Assembly (NCBI GenBank): GCA_035557635.1
Contig: DATMDR010000031.1
Coordinates: forward strand, 1-20,182
Reading direction: 5' to 3'
From: VRUE01 sp035557635
GTDB taxonomy: Bacteria; Actinomycetota; Thermoleophilia; Solirubrobacterales; 70-9
Length of the DNA stretch: 20,182 nucleotides
The position numbers were made by a program, and so were the translations under genes. The stretch's first letter is position 1. Every line of letters begins with the position of its first letter. Below are positions 1 through 7,192 of the stretch, piece by piece. The notes under the pieces are model-generated. The model was given only the letters and a program-made list of their open reading frames with translations. It ran no database searches and was not told the origin of the DNA.

Positions 1-126
1 CTTTTCTATGACTTCGTAAGGCAACGGGGTCCGGAGCGGCTAGCCGAGATAGTGCCGCCGGTGGTCTACGTGACCTTGGCCCCGTTCCTTGGAGCAGAGG
101 AAGCGTTCGAGCTGGCGACCCAATGA
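1..126 (+). CDS. C-terminal tail of a probable TetR-family regulator (5' end outside window)
   Basis: The first base is in frame with 41 codons ending at the TGA at 124-126. The peptide (LFYDFVRQRGPERLAEIV, then PPVVYVTLAPFLGAEEAFEL) is helical and ends with an APFLGxEEA-type segment that resembles the last ligand-domain helix of many TetR/AcrR regulators. The DNA-binding half lies outside the window, so the family call rests only on this tail and on codon usage that looks coding. If right, it is a dimeric repressor, and the terpenoid-type genes 90 bp downstream on the same strand would be a candidate target. It could equally be the tail of another helical protein. Confidence 0.45.
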   Translation, partial: LFYDFVRQRGPERLAEIVPPVVYVTLAPFLGAEEAFELATQ

Positions 127-214
127 GTAGGGGTGCGTCGACCATGTCCTACCTACCAAGCGAGCCCGAAACGCTGCGCTCTGGGAGCACCGTCAGCTCT
201 GTCAGGGCGCCGTT

Positions 215-1294
215 GTGTGTGTTACCTCTATAGGCCAACTGAGAAACGGCCTTGCGGTGCTATCGGCACTTGCCGTCTACAGGCGTGCAGTGCTACCGCA
301 GGTGCGCATTGAGCTGAGGCGCTGGGAGCAATGGGCTCTGAGGATTCCCGACCCGGTTCTCCGAGAGGGAGCTCTATCAGCGCTACGGGAGAAGGGCGGC
401 AATGTCGAGGCCACTGCGGTCTTTGCGATCTTGGCCCCGCGTTCGCAGAGGGCGTCCGCGCTGCGCGCCATGACCGCCATTCAGATGGCGATCGACTACC
501 TGGACACGCTTAGCGAGCAACCAGGCAAGGATCCGCTGGCGGATGGCCTGGCGCTGCACGACGCTCTCCTAGAGGCAGTGACGCCCGAAGCAGAGTACTC
601 GAATTGGTATCGGCTACACCCTCAAAGTCAGGACGGCGGCTACCTCAAAGCCCTGATCGCCGCCTGCCAGCGCGAGATCACCGCGCTGCCCTCCAGCAAG
701 GCAGTGTTAGTGGCGGCGCGGCGCGCGGCGCGTCGGTGCGGGGAAGGACAAAGCTATACGCACGCCGCGATTAGCTCCGAGGGCAGAAGACAGCAGCTGG
801 AGTCGTGGGCTGTAGGACTACATAGTCGCGAAGAATATTTCTGGTGGGAGTTGGCAGCCGGTGCTAGCTCTTCGGTAGCGATCCACGCACTGATCGCTGC
901 AGCTGCAAGTCAGAAGACAAATACCGAAGAGGCAGATCTCATTGATGATGCTTATTTCCCCTCGATTAGCGCACTGACAGTATTGCTCGATGACCTGATC
1001 GACAGGGAGCAGGATGCTAGCTCGGGGGAACACAACTATCTCAACTACTACCCGAGCAATGAGATGACGGCCGAGCGATTCGCCTTTATTGCGAATCGAG
1101 GCAAGGTCGCTGTTTCTGACCTACGTCACAGGACGCAACACACAGCGATTCTCATGGGTGTCGGCGGTCTTTACTTGAGTTCTGCAGCAGCGAAGAGTGA
1201 CTACGCCGATCCGATACGAATTCGCACGCTGAAGGCTCTTGGCCCGGCGGTATACCCAATCCTCGCCGCAATGCGAGTTCTTCGCCATGACTAG
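215..1294 (+). CDS. DUF2600 family protein, YtpB-like (large-terpene synthase family)
   Basis: This 359-residue protein, near the usual family length, has the layout of DUF2600. Its characterised member, Bacillus YtpB, is a tetraprenyl-beta-curcumene synthase that cyclises a long prenyl diphosphate without the usual class I motifs. Visible signatures are the N-terminal basic helix followed by RIPDPVLREGALSALREKGG (about 44-62), DYLDTLSEQ (94-102), the helix WWELAAGASSSVAIHALIA (210-228), and the acidic DDLIDREQD followed by NYLNYY (259-279). These acidic stretches are the presumed diphosphate/metal sites. GTG at 215 is the first start that keeps the family N-terminus; no strong ribosome binding site precedes it. 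The next gene, a cis-prenyltransferase, overlaps its end by 8 bp, so the two are probably co-translated and act in one pathway. The coding DNA is less GC-rich than the right side of the window. Substrate and product are unknown. Confidence 0.85.
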   Translation: MCVTSIGQLRNGLAVLSALAVYRRAVLPQVRIELRRWEQWALRIPDPVLREGALSALREKGGNVEATAVFAILAPRSQRASALRAMTAIQMAIDYLDTLSEQPGKDPLADGLALHDALLEAVTPEAEYSNWYRLHPQSQDGGYLKALIAACQREITALPSSKAVLVAARRAARRCGEGQSYTHAAISSEGRRQQLESWAVGLHSREEYFWWELAAGASSSVAIHALIAAAASQKTNTEEADLIDDAYFPSISALTVLLDDLIDREQDASSGEHNYLNYYPSNEMTAERFAFIANRGKVAVSDLRHRTQHTAILMGVGGLYLSSAAAKSDYADPIRIRTLKALGPAVYPILAAMRVLRHD

Positions 1295-2021
1295 CGGTGG
1301 CACGCCAAAGTACGTGGCCATCATCGCCGACGGCAACGGGCGTTGGGCTCAAAGGAGGAAGCTGCCGGTTGGCATGGGGCACCGCGCTGGAGCGGAGAAC
1401 GTCAGGGCACGGCTGCGTGACGCAGCCGAGTTCGGGATTCGGGAGCTGACGATATTCGCCTTCTCAACCGAGAATTGGATGCGCCCCATTGAGGAGGTGC
1501 GAGACCTGATGGAGCTACTCGCGGAGTACATAAGCTTTGTTACGCCCGAACTCCATCGAGATGGAATTAGGCTGCGCTTTATCGGAGATCGCAATCCGCC
1601 GATGCCGGCGACTCTCGTCGAGAGGATGATATGGGCTGAACAAATGACTGAGGCGAACGAGCTGCTTACGTTCTGCGTGCCGATTAACTATGGCGGACGG
1701 CAGGAGATTCTCCAAGCTGCGCGGCAATTTACTGGATCAACGGAGGAGGATTTCAAGGCGCTTTTGTATGCGCCTGACATGCATGATATTGAGCTTCTGA
1801 TCCGCACCGGGGCCGAGCAGAGGCTTTCAAATTTTTTGCTCTGGCAAATGGCACATGCTTTTTGCGTGCTTAGTAAAGAGATGTGGCCGGAATTCTCTCG
1901 ACGCTCCTTCGAAGCAGCCATCGATGCGTTCCGAGGGGACTCCGAGTCGTCGGTCTTGCGTCCACCGTCAGACCTGCTCGAGCCTCACCACCACCCGCGA
2001 GGGCAAGTGGAGCTCAGGTGA
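1287..2021 (+). CDS. cis-prenyltransferase (undecaprenyl diphosphate synthase family), divergent
   Basis: A 244-residue UppS-family enzyme, which normally condenses isopentenyl diphosphate onto an allylic primer with Z geometry. The start chosen is the ATG at 1287 inside the end of the DUF2600 gene, because it puts the first conserved block close to the N-terminus. Conserved blocks are DGNGRWA (catalytic Asp, Asn, Arg), GHRAGAENV, FSTENWMRP, INYGGR, LIRTGAEQRLSNFLLWQ and WPEF. Compared with E. coli UppS, the Met before the catalytic Asp is Ala, the second Gly of RTGGE is Ala, and the Mg2+-binding Glu213 position (AYAE) reads AHAF, a Phe. A housekeeping UppS would be expected to keep that Glu, so this is probably a specialised paralogue supplying a Z-prenyl diphosphate to the upstream terpene-synthase-like protein, or one with altered chemistry. 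Family is certain; activity is inferred. Confidence 0.88.
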   Translation: MTSGGTPKYVAIIADGNGRWAQRRKLPVGMGHRAGAENVRARLRDAAEFGIRELTIFAFSTENWMRPIEEVRDLMELLAEYISFVTPELHRDGIRLRFIGDRNPPMPATLVERMIWAEQMTEANELLTFCVPINYGGRQEILQAARQFTGSTEEDFKALLYAPDMHDIELLIRTGAEQRLSNFLLWQMAHAFCVLSKEMWPEFSRRSFEAAIDAFRGDSESSVLRPPSDLLEPHHHPRGQVELR

Positions 2022-2175
2022 GCATCGAGGCCCGGTTGGGTCGCCCACGGGAAGGACTTCGGTCTCATCAGGACGTCCTCGGCGATCTATTGGCTCATCA
2101 GCCAGTTAGCCCCAGCGGGTTTTGCGACGGCGGAAGCGGGAAGCATGCGAACAGCCAGGCTGGAAGGAGACGCGA

Positions 2176-3033
2176 ATGGCCTCGAAGACACGCACGCTCG
2201 GCCCCACCACGCTGCTGGCGCTGGCGGCGTTCGCTGCCGCCCTGCTCTTCACCCCGGCCGCCCAGCCCGCGCCTGGCGATATCGCCGACCTGGCTGTGAC
2301 TAAGACCGACAGCCCCGATCCGGTCGAGGTCGGGGAGACGCTGACCTACGCGATTCAGGTGACGAATCTCGGCCCCCAGAAAGCCACGGACGTCGTCGTC
2401 ACCGACCGGCTTCCGAACCGCACCGACCTGATCTCGGCCTCGCCCGAGAGCGGCACCTGTGAGCGGCGGGGCAGAAAAGTCACCTGCCGGATCGGCGACC
2501 TGGCTCCCGATCCAGCCAATCCGGTCGACGTGACGATCCAGGTCCGCCCCAGCAAGGCGGGAATGCTGATCAACAGCGTCTCGGTCGACAGCGTCGAGAT
2601 CGATCCGCTCGAGGCGAACGACCGCGCCGAGGCGACGACCACGGTCACCGAGCCGCGCTCCTCGAGCTGCCGCGGGGTTCCCTCGACCATCACCGGCACG
2701 CCGGACGCCGACCGCCTCACCGGCAGCGAAGGGCCCGACGTGATCGCCGGGCTCGGCAGCGGTGACGTGATCGTCGGGCTCTCCGGTCGCGACCTGATCT
2801 GCGCCGGTGCCGGCAACGACCGGGTCGCAGCGGGCTCGGCCTCCGACCGGGCCTTCGGCGGCCCGGGCGCAGACCGACTCCTCGGCCGCGGCGGGCCCGA
2901 CCTGCTGGCGGGCAACCCTGGCCGCGACGTGCTCAGGGGCGGCCAGGGGGCGGACCGGCTCCGCGGCGGCGCCGGGCTCGACCGCTGCAACGGCGGCGCC
3001 GGGCTCGACTTGGAACGCAGCTGCCTGCGCTAG
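2176..3033 (+). CDS. Exported DUF11 / RTX (hemolysin-type calcium-binding repeat) protein
   Basis: ATG 2176 is preceded by AAGGAGA at 2164-2170 with a 5-base spacer, which decides the start over in-frame codons upstream. The 285-residue product has a signal peptide (about 1-34, hydrophobic LLALAAFAAALLF, then APG). A DUF11 immunoglobulin-like domain follows (about 38-155), recognisable from ADLAVTKTDSPDPVEVGETL, YAIQVTNLG, VVVTDRLP, and the closing EANDRAEATTTV. The C-terminal third (about 170-275) is a run of roughly ten glycine/aspartate nonapeptides such as GGQGADRLR and GGAGLDRCN, the calcium-binding beta-roll motif. Four cysteines sit around the repeats and could form disulfides. It is probably a secreted or wall-associated structural protein; no enzymatic domain is seen. 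It ends 9 bp from the convergent oxidase gene. Confidence 0.85.
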   Translation: MASKTRTLGPTTLLALAAFAAALLFTPAAQPAPGDIADLAVTKTDSPDPVEVGETLTYAIQVTNLGPQKATDVVVTDRLPNRTDLISASPESGTCERRGRKVTCRIGDLAPDPANPVDVTIQVRPSKAGMLINSVSVDSVEIDPLEANDRAEATTTVTEPRSSSCRGVPSTITGTPDADRLTGSEGPDVIAGLGSGDVIVGLSGRDLICAGAGNDRVAAGSASDRAFGGPGADRLLGRGGPDLLAGNPGRDVLRGGQGADRLRGGAGLDRCNGGAGLDLERSCLR

Positions 3034-3045
3034 GAGTCCCTCCTA
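3031..3045. repeat. 15-bp palindrome made of two facing stop codons
   Basis: TAGGA-GTCCC-TCCTA is a perfect 5-bp inverted repeat. Its left end is the TAG of the RTX gene and its right end, read on the minus strand, is the TAG of the multicopper oxidase. The stem is too short and has no T-run, so it is at best a weak element of a bidirectional termination zone. Confidence 0.4.
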
Positions 3046-4605
3046 ACCCGGCCGCACGACCTCGAACTGCGACATCAGGCCGTGATCCTCGTGGTCGAGC
3101 ATGTGGCAGTGGATCGGGAACCTGCCGGTGTAGTCGGAGAAGTGACCAGCGACGAGGATCCTTTCGCGCGGCAGGACGAGGAAGGTCTCCTTGAGGCAGT
3201 CTTCCCACGGTGGCGGCGGCTTGCCGTCGCGGGCAAGCAGGTACCAGTCGGTGTGGTGCATGTGCATCGTGTGGGCGACCCCGGTGCGATTGACGATCTC
3301 CCAGGTCTCGGTGGTGCCCAGCGCTGGGTGGGCGTCGGAACGGGCGGGGTTGAAGGTCCTGCCGTTGATCGTCCAGCTGGGCCTGAAGAGCCCGCCGATC
3401 TCGATCGTCCAGGTGCGATCGGGTTTGAGCGATGCCCGGGTCGCCCACCCCGGCAGCGGACGGAGGCGGCGGGGGATGCGGGTCCGGTCGGGAAGCCTGG
3501 AGTCGACCCGGAACTGCATCAGCGCGCCGGCGTAGGGACGGGCGCCGGGTGGGCGCCTGCGGCTGCCGTCGGGGCCGCTGCGCAGCTCGACCGATCGCCC
3601 CGCCGCGGGACCGAAGTCGACGATTAGCTCAGCCCGCTCGCCGGGACCGAGCAGGACGTGGCGCCGCCGCACCGGCCTCGGCATCAGCCCGCTGTCGCTG
3701 CCGATCTGCACCAGCGGTGCTCCGTTGGAGAGGTAGAGGTCGAAGGAGCGGAAGTGGGAGGCGTTGAGGACTCGGAGGCGGTGGCGCTGGGCGTTGACCT
3801 TGTGGTGGGGGAGGTAGGCGCCGTTGACGAGCACACCCTCGCCGGCGACGCCGTCGTTGGGCGGCAAGCGATTGGTGAATGGGTCGGTGAGCTGGTTGTC
3901 GCGATCGAAGGAGCGGTCGACGATCATCAGCGGCAGGTCGCGCTCCCCCTCCGGCAGCGGCAGGCTCCGGTCGAGCTCGTCGTCGACGATCCACATCCCG
4001 GCCAGCCCTCGCCACACGTTCTGCGCGGTGCGATCGAGGCGGTGGTCGTGGTACCAGTGGAAGGCGGCGCGTTCGGGCCGCCCGTCCTCGATCAGGTCGT
4101 ACACGTAGGTCATCCGCTCGCCGGGGCGCATCAGCAGGTCGTTGCCGGACTGCCGCCGCGAGAGCCCCTGCGGGATGTCGCAGTAGAACGAGACCGGCTG
4201 CGACTTCGTCAGCCCGCCGGGCTGGCCGTCGAACTGGGAGCGGTTGTGGCCGCCGTGCAGGTGGACGCTCAGCTCCCCGGCCTTGGCCGGCAGCTCGTGG
4301 TGGAAGGTGACCCTGGTGCGCTGGCCGGCCGAACGCCTGATCGTGGGGCCGGGAAAACTCCCCCCGTAGGTCCACATCCTCGTCTTCTCACCCGGAAGGA
4401 CCTGGACCTCCGCCTCGCGGATCGGGATGTTCAGCTCGGCGCCGGTCAGCTCACGCGGGATCGGCAGCCTGGCGCGGAACGGGACCGCGGCAAGCGCCCG
4501 CGCCGGCTGCTCGAAGAGAAGCGGCGCGCCGGGGCGCAGCTTCAGTGGCAGCAGCGAGGCCAGCGCACCGCCGCCCAGGACGCCGAGGAAGGCTCGGCGC
4601 CCCAG
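3043..4605 (-). CDS. Tat-exported multicopper oxidase (bilirubin oxidase/CotA/CueO-like)
   Basis: About 520 residues from the tentative start. All four copper motifs of a three-domain multicopper oxidase are present: HLHGGHNRSQFDG, HWYHDHRLD, HTMHMHHTDW and HCHMLDHEDHGLM. The last carries the type 1 Cys, the second His and the axial Met. Such enzymes oxidise phenols, metals or pigments with reduction of O2 to water, outside the membrane. The N-terminus reads GRRAFLGVLGGGALASLLPL, a convincing twin-arginine signal. The problem is initiation: in this frame no ATG, GTG or TTG exists between the end of the cupredoxin gene and the RR motif. The only near-cognate codon is CTG at 4605-4603, used here as the left boundary. 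Alternatives are a frameshift joining it to the upstream cupredoxin or a sequence error. Upstream cupredoxin and this gene form an operon. Function is confident, start is not. Confidence 0.85.
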   Translation of the reverse strand: MGRRAFLGVLGGGALASLLPLKLRPGAPLLFEQPARALAAVPFRARLPIPRELTGAELNIPIREAEVQVLPGEKTRMWTYGGSFPGPTIRRSAGQRTRVTFHHELPAKAGELSVHLHGGHNRSQFDGQPGGLTKSQPVSFYCDIPQGLSRRQSGNDLLMRPGERMTYVYDLIEDGRPERAAFHWYHDHRLDRTAQNVWRGLAGMWIVDDELDRSLPLPEGERDLPLMIVDRSFDRDNQLTDPFTNRLPPNDGVAGEGVLVNGAYLPHHKVNAQRHRLRVLNASHFRSFDLYLSNGAPLVQIGSDSGLMPRPVRRRHVLLGPGERAELIVDFGPAAGRSVELRSGPDGSRRRPPGARPYAGALMQFRVDSRLPDRTRIPRRLRPLPGWATRASLKPDRTWTIEIGGLFRPSWTINGRTFNPARSDAHPALGTTETWEIVNRTGVAHTMHMHHTDWYLLARDGKPPPPWEDCLKETFLVLPRERILVAGHFSDYTGRFPIHCHMLDHEDHGLMSQFEVVRPG

Positions 4606-4637
4606 GCGCGGCGAAGGTGAAGGCGGACCAGCCGTCG

Positions 4638-5198
4638 CTAGCCGCCGGGCAGGACGTTGATCGACCCCTGCATTTCGGGGTGGATCGCGCAGAGGAAGTA
4701 GAGCCTGGTCGGGCCGGCCGAGGTGTCGGCGGTCACCGGCTGGGCGAACGAGGTCCCGGCTTTGTTGCCCGTGAACCAGGAGTCGCCCTCGGTGCTCTTG
4801 CTGCCAAGCGTGTCCCAACCGGCGGCACCCACCTCGACGGGGTTCACTTTCACGGGCCCGTTGCCTTTGACCCCGTGCCAGAGCGCTATCGCCCGGCAGA
4901 TGTGGCCTGGGGCGAAGCAGGAGCGGCGCGCTTTCTGGGTCTTCGGCAGCGAGGCCTGGGTGACCAGCGAGAAGGTGTGCGGACCGATCTGTTTGGGGTT
5001 GCTCTGGTTGACCACTTTCAGCTCTTCGCCGGCGACGATCGTTTTGGGGCCCTCGAAGCGGATGCCGCCTTTGGGGCCCTTCATCGCGATCGTGGCAGCA
5101 GAGGCGGTCGAGCCGAACGCGGCGACTGCGAGGAGTGCTCCCATCGCAACTAGGGCCGCAGCCCGGATCGACGAGGCACGAGAAATACGCTGCTTCAA
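4638..5198 (-). CDS. Secreted cupredoxin (plastocyanin-like blue copper protein)
   Basis: 186 residues from a TTG start at 5198. That start is chosen because AAAGGAG (5211-5205) lies 6 bases ahead; longer in-frame starts have no such site. Residues 1-35 form a signal peptide (basic start, AAALVAMGALLAVAAFG, then ASA cleavage). Type 1 copper ligands are visible: His74 in GPHTFSL and the C-terminal FLCAIHPEMQG loop with Cys170, His173 and Met176. A segment with a second Cys pair (CFAPGHIC, 94-101) is inserted between the strands, which ordinary plastocyanins lack and which may form a disulfide. The stop overlaps the region leading into the multicopper oxidase, so this is probably its operon partner, carrying electrons to it or copper for it outside the cell. 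Specific subfamily not recognised. Confidence 0.85.
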   Translation of the reverse strand: MKQRISRASSIRAAALVAMGALLAVAAFGSTASAATIAMKGPKGGIRFEGPKTIVAGEELKVVNQSNPKQIGPHTFSLVTQASLPKTQKARRSCFAPGHICRAIALWHGVKGNGPVKVNPVEVGAAGWDTLGSKSTEGDSWFTGNKAGTSFAQPVTADTSAGPTRLYFLCAIHPEMQGSINVLPGG

Positions 5199-5291
5199 CT
5201 TGCTCTCCTTTCGGCGCCGGTATCCACAGCGCACTTGGACGAAACTTGCGCAAAACCTTATCGAGAGCCGGCGAGGTATCAAGCTGGGAAC

Positions 5292-6875
5292 ATGCCGCTC
5301 GTGCCCGACGGCGAGGAGACGAACGGGGGCGAGGACCTAGCGGAGCTGCTGCGGCGGCGCGGCCTGACCGAGGACGAGGCGCGTCCAGACGCGATCGAGC
5401 GACGCCATGCCGCCGGTGGGCGGACGGCGCGCGAGAACATCGCCGACCTCGTCGACCCCGGATCCCTCGTCGAGTACGGCCGCTTCGCGATCGCCGCGCA
5501 GCGCGGCCGCCGCGAGGTGGAGGACCTGATCGCCCGCACGCCCGCCGACGGCCTCGTCGCCGGCACCGCTCGCGTCAACGGCGACCTCTTCGGCGAGCGC
5601 GCCGCCTGCGCGGTGCTCTCCTACGACTACACCGTCCTCGCCGGGACGCAGGGCGCCGTCGGCCACCGCAAGAAGGACCGGCTCTTCGAGCTGATCGAGC
5701 GGATGAGGCTGCCGACCGTCTTCTTCGCCGAGGGCGGCGGCGGCCGGCCGGGGGACACCGACTACCCGGTCGTCTCCGCGCTCGACACCCGCGCCTTCGC
5801 CCTCTGGGCCCGCCTCTCCGGCCTGGTGCCGCGGATCGCCGTCGTCTCCGGGCGCTGCTTCGCGGGCAACGCGACGATCGCCGGCTGCGCGGACCTGATC
5901 GTGGCGACCGAGAACGTCTCGCTCGGCATGGGGGGCCCGGCGATGATCGAGGGCGGCGGCCTCGGCAAGGTCGACGCCGACGAGATCGGGCCGATCGAGG
6001 TGCAGGCCGGCAACGGCGTCGTCGACCTCGTCGCCGCCGACGAGAGGGAGGCCACGGCGCTCACCCGGAGCCTCTTGTCCTACTTCCAAGGAGCGACGCC
6101 GCCCGGCCCCGAACCCGATCAGGACCGCCTCCGCGAGCTGGTGCCGGAACGTCGGCGACGGGCCTACGCGGTCCAGCCGATCGTCGAGACGCTCGCCGAC
6201 GAGGGATCGGTCACCTTCCTGCGCGAGCGCTTCGCACCGGAGATGGTCACCGCCCTGGCCCGGATCGAGGGACGCCCGCTCGGCCTGATCGCCAATGACA
6301 CCCGGCACATGGCCGGCGCGATCACCAGCAACGGCGCTGGCAAGGCGGCGCGCTTCCTGCAGCTCTGCGACGCCTTCGGGCTGCCGGTCGTCTCGCTGGT
6401 CGATACGCCGGGGATGATGGTCGGCCCCGAGGCCGAGGCGACCGGTCTGGTCCGGCACTCCTCGCGGCTGCTGGTCGCCGGCGCGGCCCTCCGTGTCCCG
6501 CTGATCGCGGTGATCCTGCGCCGCGGCTACGGGCTCGGCGCCCAGGCAATGGTGGGCGGCAGCCTGCACGAGCCGCTGCTGACCGTCGCCTGGCCGACCG
6601 CCCACCTCGGCCCGATGGGGCTGGAGGGCGCGGTAAAGCTGGCGCTGCGCAAGGAGCTGGAGGAGATCGCCGACGAGGAGAAGCGCGCGCAACGCGTCCG
6701 CGACCTGACCGCCGCCGCCGAAGAGAACGCGAAAGCGCTGAACGCGGCTGCCCTGTTCGAGCTCGACGACGTGATCGACCCGGCCGAGACCCGTGCGGCG
6801 ATCGCCGCGACGCTGAGCGCGGCGTCGCGGCACCCCCCGCCGGCCGGCGGGCACCGCTTCGTCGACACCTGGTAG
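5292..6875 (+). CDS. Acyl-CoA carboxyltransferase subunit (biotin-dependent carboxylase, beta type)
   Basis: 527 residues from ATG 5292, with the double crotonase fold of methylcrotonyl-/propionyl-CoA carboxylase beta subunits. The N-half has GRCFAGNATIAGCADLIVA and LGMGGPAMIEGGG (about 195-225), the oxyanion-hole region. The C-half has ITSNGAGKAARFLQLCDAF, SLVDTPGMMVGPEAE and RRGYGLGAQAMVGG (about 345-425), which bind the carboxybiotin side. Such subunits transfer CO2 from biotin to an acyl-CoA, usually in a complex with biotin carboxylase and biotin carrier proteins. Neither partner is encoded nearby, so it must share a remote one or act differently. The start is 93 bp from the divergent cupredoxin gene and has only a weak ribosome binding site. 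Acyl-CoA specificity cannot be read from sequence alone. Confidence 0.87.
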   Translation: MPLVPDGEETNGGEDLAELLRRRGLTEDEARPDAIERRHAAGGRTARENIADLVDPGSLVEYGRFAIAAQRGRREVEDLIARTPADGLVAGTARVNGDLFGERAACAVLSYDYTVLAGTQGAVGHRKKDRLFELIERMRLPTVFFAEGGGGRPGDTDYPVVSALDTRAFALWARLSGLVPRIAVVSGRCFAGNATIAGCADLIVATENVSLGMGGPAMIEGGGLGKVDADEIGPIEVQAGNGVVDLVAADEREATALTRSLLSYFQGATPPGPEPDQDRLRELVPERRRRAYAVQPIVETLADEGSVTFLRERFAPEMVTALARIEGRPLGLIANDTRHMAGAITSNGAGKAARFLQLCDAFGLPVVSLVDTPGMMVGPEAEATGLVRHSSRLLVAGAALRVPLIAVILRRGYGLGAQAMVGGSLHEPLLTVAWPTAHLGPMGLEGAVKLALRKELEEIADEEKRAQRVRDLTAAAEENAKALNAAALFELDDVIDPAETRAAIAATLSAASRHPPPAGGHRFVDTW

Positions 6876-6962
6876 CCGTCTCGGCCAAGCGATATCGCCT
6901 CACCGCCGTGGTCGAGCTGCTCGCGGGTTTCGCTCCCCTGCGGCTGGGGTAATCACGCGCAC

Positions 6963-7190
6963 ATGGCCACCCCCCGGACCCGGACCCAGCCCAAACCAGG
7001 CGAGATCTGGCTCAGCTGCCCGCCATACCTGCTGATCGCGGAGGTTCTCGCGGTCGACACCAAGCGTAATCCGAGTGTGGTCAGCTACGAACTGCACGAC
7101 GAGAACGGATTCCCGCTCGAGCGGGCCAATGCCGCCCTCGATGACGGCTGGTGGCAGGCGTTCCAGCCATTGATCCGCCGTCACGGCTGA
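6963..7190 (+). CDS. Small conserved-looking hypothetical protein (75 aa)
   Basis: ATG 6963 opens a 75-codon frame with strong GC at third positions. The product begins with a basic, proline-rich stretch (PRTRTQPKPGEIW) and continues as a compact, probably beta-rich domain (YLLIAEVLAV, then NPSVVSYELHDENGFPLERA), ending in WWQAFQPLI. The KPGEIW opening recalls small RNA- or nucleic-acid-associated folds, but no family can be named. It lies downstream of the carboxyltransferase on the same strand (87-base gap) and just upstream of a DUF72-like relic. A longer minus-strand frame across it (6900-7376) has arginine/proline-rich shadow composition and was not chosen. Confidence 0.6.
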   Translation: MATPRTRTQPKPGEIWLSCPPYLLIAEVLAVDTKRNPSVVSYELHDENGFPLERANAALDDGWWQAFQPLIRRHG

Positions 7191-7192
7191 CC

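Noticed and set aside
2022..2175. Possible relic gene or small RNA between the cis-prenyltransferase and the RTX gene
   Set aside because: Frames there gave no recognisable motif and no convincing hairpin with a T-run; only the ribosome binding site at 2164-2170 is supported.
2690..3000. Glycine-rich nonapeptide coding repeats as a DNA tandem repeat array
   Set aside because: The periodicity is at protein level (RTX motifs); the DNA units vary too much to be a true tandem repeat.
3629..4375. Long minus-strand frame in a second reading frame inside the oxidase gene
   Set aside because: Arginine/proline/alanine-rich shadow of the multicopper oxidase; no motifs, whereas the other frame has all copper-binding blocks.
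5337..6854. 505-codon minus-strand frame opposite the carboxyltransferase gene
   Set aside because: Antisense shadow caused by high GC; low-complexity composition and no recognisable domain, while the plus strand carries the full enzyme.
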